64,000 nt of DNA from the NCBI RefSeq assembly GCF_934309415.1, contig NZ_CAKRDI010000012.1, positions 1 through 64,000 on the forward strand, given 5' to 3'. This document shows positions 11,027-18,485 of the stretch, in pieces. Position 1 is the stretch's first letter. Every line of letters starts with the position of its first letter. Both the position numbers and the translations under genes were made by a program. The DNA comes from an uncultured Mediterraneibacter sp. (lineage in GTDB: Bacteria; Bacillota; Clostridia; Lachnospirales; Lachnospiraceae). Under the pieces are notes generated by a model, which did no database searches, had not been told where the DNA came from, and saw nothing but the letters and a program-made list of their open reading frames with translations.

Positions 11027-11173
11027 GTTACTGTTCAGACCAAAGCTAATCACTTTGCTGATTAGCTTTGAGGATGCACGTTTTGGCCTGAATGCATCTC
11101 GCCGATCGTCGCAGACGATTCTATCTAAATAGTGAGATGCGTTACTGTTTGCAGGTTACCTGTGAACAGTAAC
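11027..11173 (+). mobile_element. Palindromic mobile element, full copy (subtype A)
   Basis: Same ends and HP1/HP2/HP3 order as the copy at 4873, 147 bp long, with a partly altered HP2. ATGAGATA occurs immediately before (11019-11026) and after (11174-11181), an exact 8-bp target duplication. Confidence 0.92.
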
Positions 11174-11182
11174 ATGAGATAC

Positions 11183-11217
11183 GTTGCTGTCTGCAACTGT
11201 GCTGTGAACAGTGGCAA
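11183..11217 (+). repeat. Degenerate solo HP3 hairpin
   Basis: GTTGCTGTC and AACAGTGGCAA form a decayed version of the HP3 stem. It lies 9 bp downstream of the full element. Confidence 0.5.
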
Positions 11218-11339
11218 TGTTTTATAAATACAGTATAGTATAGAAAATTTAAAATGGCAAATTCAACAATACTTTGGATTTTATTAGTATACAAAATGTG
11301 CATTTTATGTAAAACAACCTATCATTTAAGAAAAAGATA

Positions 11340-11414
11340 TGTTATAATGAGCAGCAGTGGGAAAAATCTATTCGTATATTGTACCTGCCATTTTCAGTAG
11401 AATATGGCCGGGTA
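11340..11414 (+). promoter_or_regulatory. Extended -10 promoter and leader hairpin of the Mrp gene
   Basis: TGTTATAAT at 11340-11348 is an extended -10 box without a clear -35. A stem-loop at about 11381-11414 (GTACC/GGGTAC with an inner GCCAT/ATGGC) lies in the roughly 140-nt leader. Confidence 0.45.
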
Positions 11415-11496
11415 CAGTTTTTATCCTGCGGGATGGAAATATGGTGATGCAATATGATTTTCCTTAAGAACGAAGAAAGAGAGAAGGTATATAGAT

Positions 11497-12327
11497 ATGT
11501 CAGAAGAACAGAATGTATCAGGATGTTCTGAATCAGCCTGTTCAAGTTGTGCAAGTGCAGGCACATGTAGCAGCAAGAAGGTTGATATGCATGAACCGAT
11601 GAACATGTATTCAAATATTAAGAAAGTGATTGGCGTTGTCAGTGGAAAAGGCGGTGTTGGTAAATCTCTGGTTACAGCATCCCTTGCAAGAAGAATGCGT
11701 CAGCAGGGATACAATGTTGGAATTATGGATGCGGATATCACAGGTCCATCCATTCCGAAGATGTACGGTCTTCATAAAAAGGCAATGGGAACAGAACAGG
11801 GCATCCTGCCGTGCGAGGCAGCAGATGGAACAAAGATCATGTCTGTCAACCTGCTTCTGGAAGATGAGGAAGCTCCGGTGATTTGGAGAGGACCGGTCAT
11901 TGCAGGCGTTGTAAAACAGTTCTGGACCGATGTTATGTGGGGAGATCTGGATTATTTATTCGTGGATATGCCGCCTGGAACAGGTGATGTGCCATTGACT
12001 GTTTTCCAGTCTTTGCCGGTGGATGGAGTTGTAATCGTTACTTCTCCGCAGGATCTGGTACAGATGATCGTAAAGAAAGCCTACAGCATGGCAAAACAGA
12101 TGAATATCCCGGTACTGGGTATTGTTGAGAATTACAGTTATGTGAAATGTCCGGACTGTGGCAAAGAGATTCAGATCTTTGGTGAAAGCCATATTGATGA
12201 GATCGCAGCAGGACTGGGTGTGCCGGTACTTGGCAAGATGCCGCTGGATCGTGAGATCGCACAGGCAGTAGAGGCAGAAAAATTCTATGAGGCAGAGAAT
12301 CCGTATCTGAAGGATGTAGAACTGTAA
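11497..12327 (+). CDS. Mrp/Nbp35-type P-loop ATPase, iron-sulfur cluster carrier
   Basis: Cytosolic scaffold or carrier for iron-sulfur cluster assembly, of the ApbC/Mrp/Nbp35 family. In 276 residues there is an N-terminal cysteine cluster (CSESACSSCASAGTC, about residues 9-24) like eukaryotic Nbp35. The deviant Walker A GVVSGKGGVGKS (about 47-58), the switch DADITGPSIPKM, VDMPPGTGD, and a C-terminal CPDC pair (CPDCGKEIQIFG) that binds the bridging cluster all follow. The ribosome binding site GAGAAGG precedes the ATG. The gene is followed at once by a stem-loop shared with the convergent Spo0A-like gene, so it is probably monocistronic. The family call is firm; its client proteins are unknown. 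Confidence 0.93.
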   Translation: MSEEQNVSGCSESACSSCASAGTCSSKKVDMHEPMNMYSNIKKVIGVVSGKGGVGKSLVTASLARRMRQQGYNVGIMDADITGPSIPKMYGLHKKAMGTEQGILPCEAADGTKIMSVNLLLEDEEAPVIWRGPVIAGVVKQFWTDVMWGDLDYLFVDMPPGTGDVPLTVFQSLPVDGVVIVTSPQDLVQMIVKKAYSMAKQMNIPVLGIVENYSYVKCPDCGKEIQIFGESHIDEIAAGLGVPVLGKMPLDREIAQAVEAEKFYEAENPYLKDVEL

Positions 12328-12343
12328 GAGATTATAAAAAGAG

Positions 12344-12372
12344 CAGGGAGACTGAAAATTTCAGTCTCCCTG
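12344..12372. terminator. Stem-loop shared by convergent genes
   Basis: CAGGGAGACTGAAA and TTTCAGTCTCCCTG form a near-perfect hairpin. It contains the stop codon of the minus-strand gene and lies 17 nt past the Mrp stop, so it may act in both directions. Confidence 0.7.
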
Positions 12373-12831
12373 TATTGCTGTTGCGAGCTCAGGAGTTTGC
12401 AACAGCTGTGAAAACATGGCTTCCAGCACCTGACATTTTGAGTGCGATGATGGACATATAAACACAGGAGTACAAGTCATTGTATCTGTCCTATGAAGTT
12501 GAAAACAAATATATTCGTAAATACATTTGAAGAATTCTTTGTTGGTTGGTCGATCAGAAGTGCTGGAGCGATTAAAAATCTGCCGCAGCACAGTATTATT
12601 TTCCGGGATCCATAAGGATGTGATTACATTTCGAATATTCTTTTCGACACATTTCCATGTGGTCCCATAATGGACTGCAATATCAATGTAAAGAGATTTT
12701 GTGATACAGGTAATGCATTCTGGATTTTTATACATAAGAAGGAGTCCGTAGACAATATAGTCATAACCCAGACATGTCTTCGCTGTACCAAGTTTCGCAA
12801 GCGTTTCAATCAGAATATATTTATAATTCAT
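12361..12831 (-). CDS. Orphan Spo0A C-terminal (DNA-binding) domain protein
   Basis: The 156-residue protein aligns with the DNA-binding effector domain of Spo0A and lacks the receiver domain. Recognised stretches are ETLAKLGTAKTCLGYDYIV (start of the domain), ITKSLYIDIAVHYGTTW with VEKNIRNVI (helix-turn-helix region; Spo0A has ITKVLYPDIA...VERAIRHAI) and RPTNKEFFKCIYEYI (Spo0A PTNSEFIA). AGGAGG 8 nt before ATG fixes the start at MNYKYILIETL. The long cysteine-bearing C-terminal tail is not part of Spo0A. With no phosphorylation site, it is either constitutively active, controlled by expression, or an antagonist at 0A boxes. The specificity is inferred only. Confidence 0.8.
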   Translation of the reverse strand: MNYKYILIETLAKLGTAKTCLGYDYIVYGLLLMYKNPECITCITKSLYIDIAVHYGTTWKCVEKNIRNVITSLWIPENNTVLRQIFNRSSTSDRPTNKEFFKCIYEYICFQLHRTDTMTCTPVFICPSSHSKCQVLEAMFSQLLQTPELATAIQGD

Positions 12832-12936
12832 GAACTTCCCCTCCTGTGGTGCGAGAACCTGATGCCTGTAGGGCAGTTTCCTGAAAACAAGGCGAATTTG
12901 TTTTTGGCGAAATAGAAAACTGCCATCCACAATATT

Positions 12937-12965
12937 ATGTTAAAAGTTTGGGAAAAGTCAGTCAA
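12937..12965 (-). promoter_or_regulatory. Promoter of the Spo0A-like gene
   Basis: On the minus strand, TTGACT and TAACAT are 17 bp apart, about 105 bp before the start codon. Confidence 0.6.
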
Positions 12966-13028
12966 TAAAGAGGGTTCGAACATTTTCGACCTGATAATAA
13001 AATCTATCTTTAACACGGTTTCTGCAAT

Positions 13029-13171
13029 GTTACTGTTCACAGCATAGCTGCAAACAGTAACGCATCTCGCCATTCAGAATCGTCTGCGACGATGGGCGAG
13101 ATGCATTCAGGCCAAAACGTGCATCCTCATAGCTAATCAGCAAAGTGATTAGCTATGGTCTGAACAGTAAC
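13029..13171 (-). mobile_element. Palindromic mobile element, full copy, first of tandem pair
   Basis: Full 143-bp copy in reverse orientation (HP3, HP2, HP1) with subtype A HP1. Flanks are TCTGCAAT (13021-13028) and TCTACAAT (13172-13179), an 8-bp target duplication with one mismatch. The second copy begins directly after the right duplicate. Confidence 0.9.
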
Positions 13172-13179
13172 TCTACAAT

Positions 13180-13322
13180 GTTACTGTTCACAGCATAGCT
13201 GCAAACAGTAACGTATCTCGCCATTTAGAATCGCCTTTGGCGATGGGCGAGATACATTCAAGACAATACGTGCATCCTCCATGCCAATCAGCGGAGTGAT
13301 TGACATGGGAGTGAACAGTAAT
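13180..13322 (-). mobile_element. Palindromic mobile element, full copy, second of tandem pair
   Basis: 143-bp reverse copy with subtype B HP1 (CCATG...CAATCA with TGATTG...CATGG). The last base of the terminal repeat has changed (GTAAT). No clear target duplication remains on the right. Confidence 0.85.
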
Positions 13323-13400
13323 CATGTCAATCAGATTGCTCGGAATAATGTGAGTTTTAGGGTTCCAATTTAGAAAAAATTCTGTTATAATAAATGAGCT

Positions 13401-13433
13401 GTTACTGTTCACAGGTAATCTGTAAACAGTAAG
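13401..13433. repeat. Solo HP3 hairpin
   Basis: 33-bp hairpin with arms GTTACTGTT and AACAGTAAG, identical in design to the HP3 part of the full element. HP1 and HP2 are absent. It lies 30 bp upstream of the tRNA gene. Confidence 0.8.
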
Positions 13434-13462
13434 CTATAGCTTTTACAGCTACAATATAATCA

Positions 13463-13548
13463 GGAGTTGTATCGAAGTGGTCATAACGGGGCGCACTCGA
13501 AATGCGTTAGCCCTCCGGGGCACGTGGGTTCGAATCCCACCAACTCCG
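13463..13548 (+). tRNA. tRNA-Ser (anticodon CGA)
   Basis: The acceptor arms GGAGTTG and CAACTCC pair fully, with discriminator G. The anticodon loop CTCGAAA gives CGA, reading UCG serine codons. The T-arm is GTGGGTTCGAATCCCAC, and a long type II variable arm (CCCTCCGGGG region) is expected of serine tRNAs. No CCA is encoded. Confidence 0.96.
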
Positions 13549-13558
13549 CTTTTCATTC

Positions 13559-13585
13559 GTCGGCAGAGATGCCGGCGTTTTTGTT
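13559..13585 (+). terminator. Terminator of the tRNA-Ser gene
   Basis: CGTCGGCA and TGCCGGCG pair around GAGA, followed by TTTTTGTTT. Confidence 0.85.
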
Positions 13586-13608
13586 TAAGAATTTTAGTCT
13601 GAAGAACA

Positions 13609-13645
13609 ATTCCAGTCCTGTTTACAGGGTGCCTGTGAACAGGAA
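13609..13645. repeat. Degenerate solo HP3 hairpin
   Basis: ATTCCAGTCCTGTTTACAGG and its partner CCTGTGAACAGGAAT keep the HP3 layout with several substitutions. Confidence 0.5.
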
Positions 13646-13821
13646 TATAATTTCCAAAGTTTACATCTCTTATACATAAGATAAAATGTGAGTGTTCAAA
13701 AAGTTTTTTAAACAGATTTTCATTAGAAACAGTAATTACAGAAAATTTCACATGTATTATAGGTGAAATGGAACGTTATGACACACTGTGCATTTTTTTG
13801 TGTGGAATCACTACAACTATT

Positions 13822-13964
13822 GTTACTGTTCACAGGTAACCTGCAAACAGTAACGTATCTCGCCATTTAGAATCGCCTACGGCGATGGGCGAGATACATT
13901 CAGGACAAAACGTGCATTCTCTATGCCAATCAGCGGAGTGATTGACATGGGAGTGAACATTAAC
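13822..13964 (-). mobile_element. Palindromic mobile element, full copy (subtype B)
   Basis: 143-bp reverse copy. CAACTATT (13814-13821) and TAACTATT (13965-13972) flank it, a 7/8 target duplication. Confidence 0.9.
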
Positions 13965-14052
13965 TAACTATTATCATACCTGTTAAATCTGATAAAAGAA
14001 AAAATAAATTACAAAAGATTCTATAAAAATTTTACAAAATTAAAAAATGGTA

Positions 14053-14080
14053 TTGAAAAATTAAAAGAGTGTGATACAAT
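14053..14080 (+). promoter_or_regulatory. Probable promoter of rhaD
   Basis: TTGAAA and TACAAT are separated by 16 bp. About 200 bp of A/T-rich leader with an AAAACAA-like run lies before the start codon. Confidence 0.5.
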
Positions 14081-14280
14081 GAAAACAACATAAAACAACA
14101 CATAAAACAAACAAAAACAAATAAAAACAATATGAAATGGAAAGTTTTGTGTTTGGGTTTATTCTGAAATGAAAGGGTTTGACACGATAATGTGATGAAA
14201 TTCATGAAGAGATTGAACAGAGAATAAATTCCTATGAAAAGTAAAAAAATGATAAAGATCAAATTCAGGAGGTAACAAGA

Positions 14281-15123
14281 ATGAAGGTTTTAGAGTCAAA
14301 ATTTATACAGGATTTTATTAAGATGGCAAATGATGGTTATGAGCAGGGCTGGCATGAGAGAAACGGTGGAAACCTTTCCTACAGACTGAAAAAAGGAGAG
14401 GTAGATGCAATCCGCGGACGTCTGTACACAGATAAACCGTGGCAGCCGATCGGAACAAGCGTACCGGGTCTGGCAGGAGAGTATTTCCTTGTAACAGGTA
14501 CAGGAAAATATTTCCGTAATATCATTGTTGACCCGGAAGCATGCCTTGCAATTATTGAGATCGATCAGACAGGAGAGAACTTCCGTATTCGCTGGGGACT
14601 TGTAGAGGGAGGAAACCCGACCAGTGAGCTTCCGACTCATCTGATGAACCATGAGATCAAGAAAAAACAAACAGACGGAAAGCACAGAGTTATTTATCAT
14701 GCACATACAACAAACACAATCGCACTTACATTTGTTCTTCCGCTGAGCGATGAAGTATTTACAAGAGAACTATGGGAGATGGCAACAGAGTGCCCGGTTG
14801 TATTCCCGGAAGGTGTTGGCGTAGTAGGATGGATGGTTCCAGGCGGACGTGAGATTGCAGTTGAGACAAGTAAACTGATGGAGAAATACAATGCAGTTAT
14901 CTGGGCACATCATGGTATGTTCTGCTCAGGAGAAGATTTTGACCTGACATTTGGACTTATGCACACAATTGAAAAATCAGCAGAGATCCTGATTAAAGTT
15001 CTGTCCATGGTTCCACAGAAGAGACAGACGATCACACCGGAGAACTTCCGTGATCTTGCAGAAGGATTCAAGGTAGAACTTCCGGAACGTTTCTTATATG
15101 AAAAGAATAATTATGCAATTTAA
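14281..15123 (+). CDS. rhaD: Rhamnulose-1-phosphate aldolase
   Basis: Zinc-dependent class II aldolase that splits L-rhamnulose 1-phosphate into dihydroxyacetone phosphate and L-lactaldehyde. The 280-residue length is that of RhaD. It carries HERNGGNLSYRL near the N-terminus, GLVEGGNPTSELPTH (catalytic Glu/substrate loop), the zinc-binding HAHTTN and the third His in AHHGMF. AGGAGG precedes the ATG at normal spacing. Rhamnose isomerase, kinase and regulator are not adjacent, so the gene stands alone between mobile repeats with its own promoter. A related fuculose-phosphate aldolase is less likely because of the length and the NGGNLSYRL motif. Confidence 0.92.
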   Translation: MKVLESKFIQDFIKMANDGYEQGWHERNGGNLSYRLKKGEVDAIRGRLYTDKPWQPIGTSVPGLAGEYFLVTGTGKYFRNIIVDPEACLAIIEIDQTGENFRIRWGLVEGGNPTSELPTHLMNHEIKKKQTDGKHRVIYHAHTTNTIALTFVLPLSDEVFTRELWEMATECPVVFPEGVGVVGWMVPGGREIAVETSKLMEKYNAVIWAHHGMFCSGEDFDLTFGLMHTIEKSAEILIKVLSMVPQKRQTITPENFRDLAEGFKVELPERFLYEKNNYAI

Positions 15124-15241
15124 CCGAATCAAGTAAGTCCCCTGCTTCAATTGCGAAAAGCAATAAGCAGTGGGTGGGGACTTGCTTGTATCAGGAGGAG
15201 TGCAAGCTCCTTCTGATAAACTGCGGAGCAGTTATTCGGTT
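15122..15241 (+). ncRNA. Candidate structured RNA: compact four-way junction after rhaD
   Basis: Four helices nest with almost no unpaired linker. P1 is AACCGAAT (15122-15129) with ATTCGGTT (15234-15241). P2 is a 12-bp stem, AAGTAAGTCCCC with GGGGACTTGCTT (15131-15187), with an inner TGCTT/AAGCA and ATTGC/GCAAT helix. P3 is TATCAGGAGGAG with CTCCTTCTGATA (15189-15218). P4 is AACTGC with GCAGTT (15219-15233). P1 includes the rhaD stop codon. It could be a 3' regulatory RNA, a structured mobile repeat or an elaborate terminator; no known family is recognised. Confidence 0.55.
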
Positions 15242-15245
15242 ATGA

Positions 15246-15284
15246 GCAAGTAGCGAAGCGGATTGCGAATATCCGCTTGACTTG
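15246..15284 (+). repeat. Stem-loop downstream of the four-way junction
   Basis: AGCGGATT and the partner TATCCGCT form a hairpin inside outer CAAGT and ACTTG arms. It follows the junction by 5 nt and may belong to the same element. Confidence 0.45.
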
Positions 15285-15376
15285 ATAATGTTGATCTCCT
15301 GATTGACTATACATTTGATTCATTTATAGAATACATGTATTTGCCCCATTACTGTAAAGTTAATGGGGCAAAATGC

Positions 15377-15519
15377 GTTACTGTTCACTCCCATGTCAAT
15401 CACTCCGCTGATTGGCATGGAGGATGCACGTATTGTCTTGAATGTATCTCGCCCATCGCCAAAGGCGATTCTAAATGGCGAGATACGTTACTGTTTACAG
15501 CTATGCTGTGAACAGTAAC
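15377..15519 (+). mobile_element. Palindromic mobile element, full copy (subtype B)
   Basis: 143-bp forward copy. GCAAAATG occurs on both sides (15368-15375 and 15520-15527), an 8-bp target duplication with one extra C at the left junction. Confidence 0.88.
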
Positions 15520-15591
15520 GCAAAATGTATTTTTCAGATACATTCTGGCATAATCGAGTATAAGTCGGGCAAACTGTATTGTATTACAGCT

Positions 15592-15660
15592 TCCAGAGTG
15601 TGCCTGAAAATGAATTGTGCATGCATTTTGCGGAAAATATTTTTAAGATACACTTTGAAT
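15592..15660. repeat. Short copy of the second inverted-repeat family
   Basis: CAGAGTGTGCCTGAAAAT on the left and ATTTTTAAGATACACTTTG on the right are inverted, matching the ends of the element at 54280-54441. Confidence 0.5.
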
Positions 15661-15707
15661 ACAGGATGGAAGTGATCATAGTGGTCAGAAAAAGGAGGTC
15701 AGATACA

Positions 15708-16646
15708 ATGGTAAATATACAGAAAGCTGCAGTGATCGGCTGTGGGTTTGTGGGTTCTACGATTGCGTATACACTGATGCAGAAAGGAACATTTTCAGAA
15801 CTGGTACTTCTGGATGTGGATGCAGGAAAGGCGGAGGGCGAGGCGATGGATATCAGTCATGGTCTGCCATTTGCACATGCAATGGATATTTATGCAGGAA
15901 CTTATGAAGAGATAACAGATGCTTCCCTGATTATAATCACTGCCGGGACAAATCAGAAACCGGGAGAGACGCGGCTGGATCTGGTACAGAAGAATACAGC
16001 GATCATGCGGCAGATCATCCATGAGATCTGCAGAGTGAACTGTGAAGGAATCCTGATGATCGTGTCGAATCCGGTGGATATTCTGACGCAGATTGCATTG
16101 CAGGAATCAGGATTTCCAAAAGAACGGGTCATTGGTTCGGGAACGGTGTTGGATACGGCAAGGTTAAAGTATCTGATCAGTGAGAAGCTGGATGTGGACA
16201 GCCGGAATGTACATGCATTTATTGTTGGTGAGCATGGGGACAGTGAACTTGCAGTCTGGAGCTGTGCAAATATCTATGGAATTCCAATCTGTGAATTTGC
16301 AGAGATGATTCAAAAAAGCAGATTCAGAGAAGAGATGGATGAGATTTACTGTGGTGTCAGGGACAGCGCATATGAGATTATTCAGAGAAAGCAGGCGACG
16401 TATTATGGAATCGGAATGGCAGCAACAAGGATTGCAGAGGCAATTGTGAGGGACAGTCATACGGTAATGCCAGTTTCAGTCAGTCTGGAGGGACAATATG
16501 GACTTTCAGGTCTGTGCCTGAGTATTCCGACGATTGTAGGAAACAGAGGAGCAGAGCAGATACTGGAACTGGAATTCAGCAAGGAAGAAATGAAGCAATT
16601 GCATCAGTCTGCGGAAGAGATTCGGAAAGTTCTGAATTGTGTTTGA
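15708..16646 (+). CDS. ldh: L-lactate dehydrogenase
   Basis: Reduces pyruvate to L-lactate with NADH in fermentation. The 312-residue protein has the NAD-binding Rossmann motif VIGCGFVGSTIAY, the adenine-side Asp (LLLDVDAGKAEGEAMD), the substrate loop (GTNQKPGETRLDLVQKN), SNPVDILT, GSGTVLDTARLKY and the catalytic His in VGEHGDSE. AAAGGAGG 9 nt before ATG sets the start at MVNIQKAAVIG; the longer frame begins inside an upstream repeat. A strong terminator follows, so it is monocistronic. Malate dehydrogenase shares the fold, but the GTVLDTARLKY and GEHGDSE context favours LDH. Confidence 0.92.
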   Translation: MVNIQKAAVIGCGFVGSTIAYTLMQKGTFSELVLLDVDAGKAEGEAMDISHGLPFAHAMDIYAGTYEEITDASLIIITAGTNQKPGETRLDLVQKNTAIMRQIIHEICRVNCEGILMIVSNPVDILTQIALQESGFPKERVIGSGTVLDTARLKYLISEKLDVDSRNVHAFIVGEHGDSELAVWSCANIYGIPICEFAEMIQKSRFREEMDEIYCGVRDSAYEIIQRKQATYYGIGMAATRIAEAIVRDSHTVMPVSVSLEGQYGLSGLCLSIPTIVGNRGAEQILELEFSKEEMKQLHQSAEEIRKVLNCV

Positions 16647-16713
16647 GGAGTGCTTTTGCAATCAAGTGAGTGGTATAGTTATTTTGAAAATACGCTCCAG
16701 ATAAATGAAAAAA

Positions 16714-16758
16714 CAAAAAATCAGGAATTCATTTTCAATGTGAATTCCTGATTTTTTT
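16714..16758 (+). terminator. Terminator of ldh
   Basis: AAAAAATCAGGAATTCA pairs with TGAATTCCTGATTTTTTT around a 9-nt loop, a classic intrinsic terminator. Confidence 0.92.
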
Positions 16759-16778
16759 ACCATCTACAATTTTACATT

Positions 16779-16801
16779 AGAGTGTGTCTTAAAAATGCTC
16801 T
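16779..16801. repeat. Solo end of the second inverted-repeat family
   Basis: AGAGTGTGTCTTAAAAATGC matches the end of the element at 54280. It abuts and overlaps the stop codon of the DtxR-type gene. Confidence 0.6.
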
Positions 16802-17171
16802 AGCCCTGATGTGAATCAATATGCTTTTTGATCGCTGCAAAGCTCTCAGCACTGATCACATGTTCCATGCGGCAGGCATCTTCCGCAGCAATCTGCGGAT
16901 CCACGCCCAACTGTGTGAGCCAGGAAGAAAGCAGAGTATGACGTTCATAGACTCTGTCAGCAATTGCCTGGCCAGATTCTGTCAGCGTAATATATCCTTC
17001 AGGAGATACAATGATATGATTGGCTTCTCTGAGTTTTTTCATCGCAACACTGACACTGGATTTTTTAAAATTAAGTTCTGTAGCAACATCCACGGAGCGT
17101 ACGACCGGACGGGTCTTACTTAACATGAGGATTGTTTCCAGATAGTTTTCAGAAGATTCATTTACATGCAT
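16800..17171 (-). CDS. DtxR/MntR-family metal-dependent repressor
   Basis: The 123-residue winged-helix regulator has the fold of DtxR, IdeR and MntR. The N-terminal helix SSENYLETILMLS is followed by a helix-turn-helix (RSVDVATELNFKKSSVSVAMKKLREANHI) and a wing (SPEGYITLTESG). The metal-binding dimerisation helix region follows (VYERHTLLSSWLTQLG, ACRMEHVISAESF), in which Glu/His/Cys residues match the usual ligand positions. It lacks the C-terminal SH3 domain, so it is MntR-sized. The start is MHVNESSENYLE with GAGGTG 7 nt upstream. It sits 1.8 kb from the feo promoter, which carries TTAG-N6-CTAA, and is the best local candidate to bind that operator; this link is inferred. Confidence 0.9.
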   Translation of the reverse strand: MHVNESSENYLETILMLSKTRPVVRSVDVATELNFKKSSVSVAMKKLREANHIIVSPEGYITLTESGQAIADRVYERHTLLSSWLTQLGVDPQIAAEDACRMEHVISAESFAAIKKHIDSHQG

Positions 17172-17216
17172 ACACAAACACCTCAAAAAAATTTTGTCCT
17201 TTTCATCTCTTCTTAT

Positions 17217-17245
17217 AGTATATCATACAAAAATATTAACATCAA
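17217..17245 (-). promoter_or_regulatory. Promoter of the DtxR-type gene
   Basis: On the minus strand, TTGATG and TATACT are separated by 17 bp, about 45 bp before the start codon. Confidence 0.7.
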
Positions 17246-17277
17246 ATTCTTTTTGAGATTAAAGTGCTAAATTATAA

Positions 17278-17350
17278 CGTGAAATACATTCAGTCCAAAA
17301 CATGCATCCTCAGAGCTAATCAGAAAAGTGATCAGCTCCGGTTTAAATAG
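17278..17350 (-). repeat. Partial palindromic mobile element (HP1 half)
   Basis: The linker (ACATTCAGTCCAAAACATGC) and a decayed HP1 (AGCTAATCA...TGATCAGCT) remain. HP2 and HP3 are lost. Confidence 0.7.
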
Positions 17351-17452
17351 AAATATAGAATTTACAGACAATAAAAAAGAAGTAATGAAAAAGTTAGAAA
17401 ATTATGCTAAAATTATAAAAGATAAGAAAATGGTGAGAGAGGTGAAGATTAT

Positions 17453-18244
17453 ATGAAAAATTATTCAGAAGATCTAAACAGGCAGTACCATATTCAGGTG
17501 GCAAGAGGTGAAATAGGACGTTATGTGATTTTGCCGGGAGATCCAAAACGGTGCGCCAGTATTGCAAAACATTTTGATGATCCGGTACTGATTGCACAAA
17601 ACAGAGAATTTACAACTTATACAGGAACGCTGGACGGAGTGAAAGTCAGTGCAACTTCCACCGGAATCGGTGGTCCGTCTACGGCGATCGCAGTGGAGGA
17701 ACTGTATCGGTGCGGCGCTGATACCTTTATCAGGATTGGAACCTGTGGAGGAATCCAGACGGAGGTAAAGAGCGGAGATATTGTGGTTGCAACGGGGGCA
17801 ATACGCATGGAAGGCACCAGCAAGGAATATGTGCCGATCGAGTATCCGGCAGTCCCTGATTTTAAAGTGACCAATGCACTGGTTGCTGCGGCAGAAAGAC
17901 AAGAATGTACAGTACATACCGGAGTTGTGCAGAGCAAAGATGCTTTTTATGGGCAACATGAACCGGAGATACTGCCAGGCGGGTATGAACTGATCAACAA
18001 ATGGGGAGCATGGAAAAAGATGGGATGTCTTGCTTCTGAGATGGAAGCAGCGGCACTGTTTATTGTAGCGGGACATCTCCGTGCAAGAGCAGGTGCCTGT
18101 TTTCTTGTCATGGCAAATCAGGAAAGGGAGAAACTGGGACTTGAAAATCCGGTAGTGCGTGATACAGACCGGGCGATACAGGTAGCAGTGGAAGCGGTGC
18201 GAGAGTTAATAAAGAAGGATAAAGAAAATGCCGGAAAAGAATGA
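17453..18244 (+). CDS. udp: Uridine phosphorylase
   Basis: Phosphorolysis of uridine to uracil and ribose 1-phosphate for nucleoside salvage. The 263 residues align well with bacterial Udp: the phosphate loop [47 protein letters not shown] (phosphate and ribose contacts), a uracil-binding region ending in [12 protein letters not shown], and SEMEAAALF, whose Glu binds ribose. GAGAGGTGAAG precedes the ATG. An extended -10 (TGCTAAAAT at 17404-17412) lies upstream without a clear -35. The gene stands alone, followed by a solo repeat hairpin and a terminator. Confidence 0.93.
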   Translation: MKNYSEDLNRQYHIQVARGEIGRYVILPGDPKRCASIAKHFDDPVLIAQNREFTTYTGTLDGVKVSATSTGIGGPSTAIAVEELYRCGADTFIRIGTCGGIQTEVKSGDIVVATGAIRMEGTSKEYVPIEYPAVPDFKVTNALVAAAERQECTVHTGVVQSKDAFYGQHEPEILPGGYELINKWGAWKKMGCLASEMEAAALFIVAGHLRARAGACFLVMANQEREKLGLENPVVRDTDRAIQVAVEAVRELIKKDKENAGKE

Positions 18245-18289
18245 GTCGGTTATCCGCCGGTTGTTGAAGCTGGTTATGTTGCCTGTTAC

Positions 18290-18322
18290 GTTACTGTTTG
18301 CAGGTTACCTGTGAACAGTAAC
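18290..18322. repeat. Solo HP3 hairpin after udp
   Basis: 33-bp hairpin with perfect GTTACTGTT and AACAGTAAC arms, 45 bp past the udp stop. Flanks CCTGTTAC and CCCGCTAC share 6 of 8 bases, possibly a decayed target duplication. Confidence 0.8.
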
Positions 18323-18379
18323 CCCGCTACTTATATTTAGATAGAAACATTTTAAAAAGAAAATACAGGAAACAAAAGA

Positions 18380-18437
18380 AGTCAGTATTAAGAAGAAACT
18401 TAACTGCCGGAAGGGGCAGCTTCCTGATACTGACTTT
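18380..18437 (+). terminator. Probable udp terminator
   Basis: AGTCAGTAT and ATACTGACT form the outer stem, with an inner CTGCC/GGCAG hairpin, followed by TTTT. Confidence 0.7.
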
Positions 18438-18485
18438 TATGTTGCCCTTATTTGAACAAAATCTTCCACAAATTGTGAAATATAT

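Noticed and set aside
10961-11053. N-terminal extension of the debranching enzyme by 31 residues
   Set aside because: The extra codons run into a mobile repeat, while AGGAGG marks the start at MNKRPDLV.
12828-13073. Short frames with recurring peptides such as MARCVTVCSYAVNS and HVNHSADWHGGC
   Set aside because: Similar peptides occur at 13188, 15475, 39829 and 41384 because the mobile palindromic element is read in the same frame. They are translations of the repeat, not proteins.
13029-13964. Clustered repeats as a CRISPR array
   Set aside because: The repeats are long, self-complementary, in both orientations and flanked by target duplications, with no uniform spacers and no cas genes.
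14085-14135. Run of AAAACAA-like units before rhaD
   Set aside because: Low-complexity A-rich leader; units are irregular and too short to call a defined repeat.
14179-14207. TTGACA at 14179 as a second rhaD promoter
   Set aside because: No acceptable -10 box at 16-18 bp spacing (TCATGA only).
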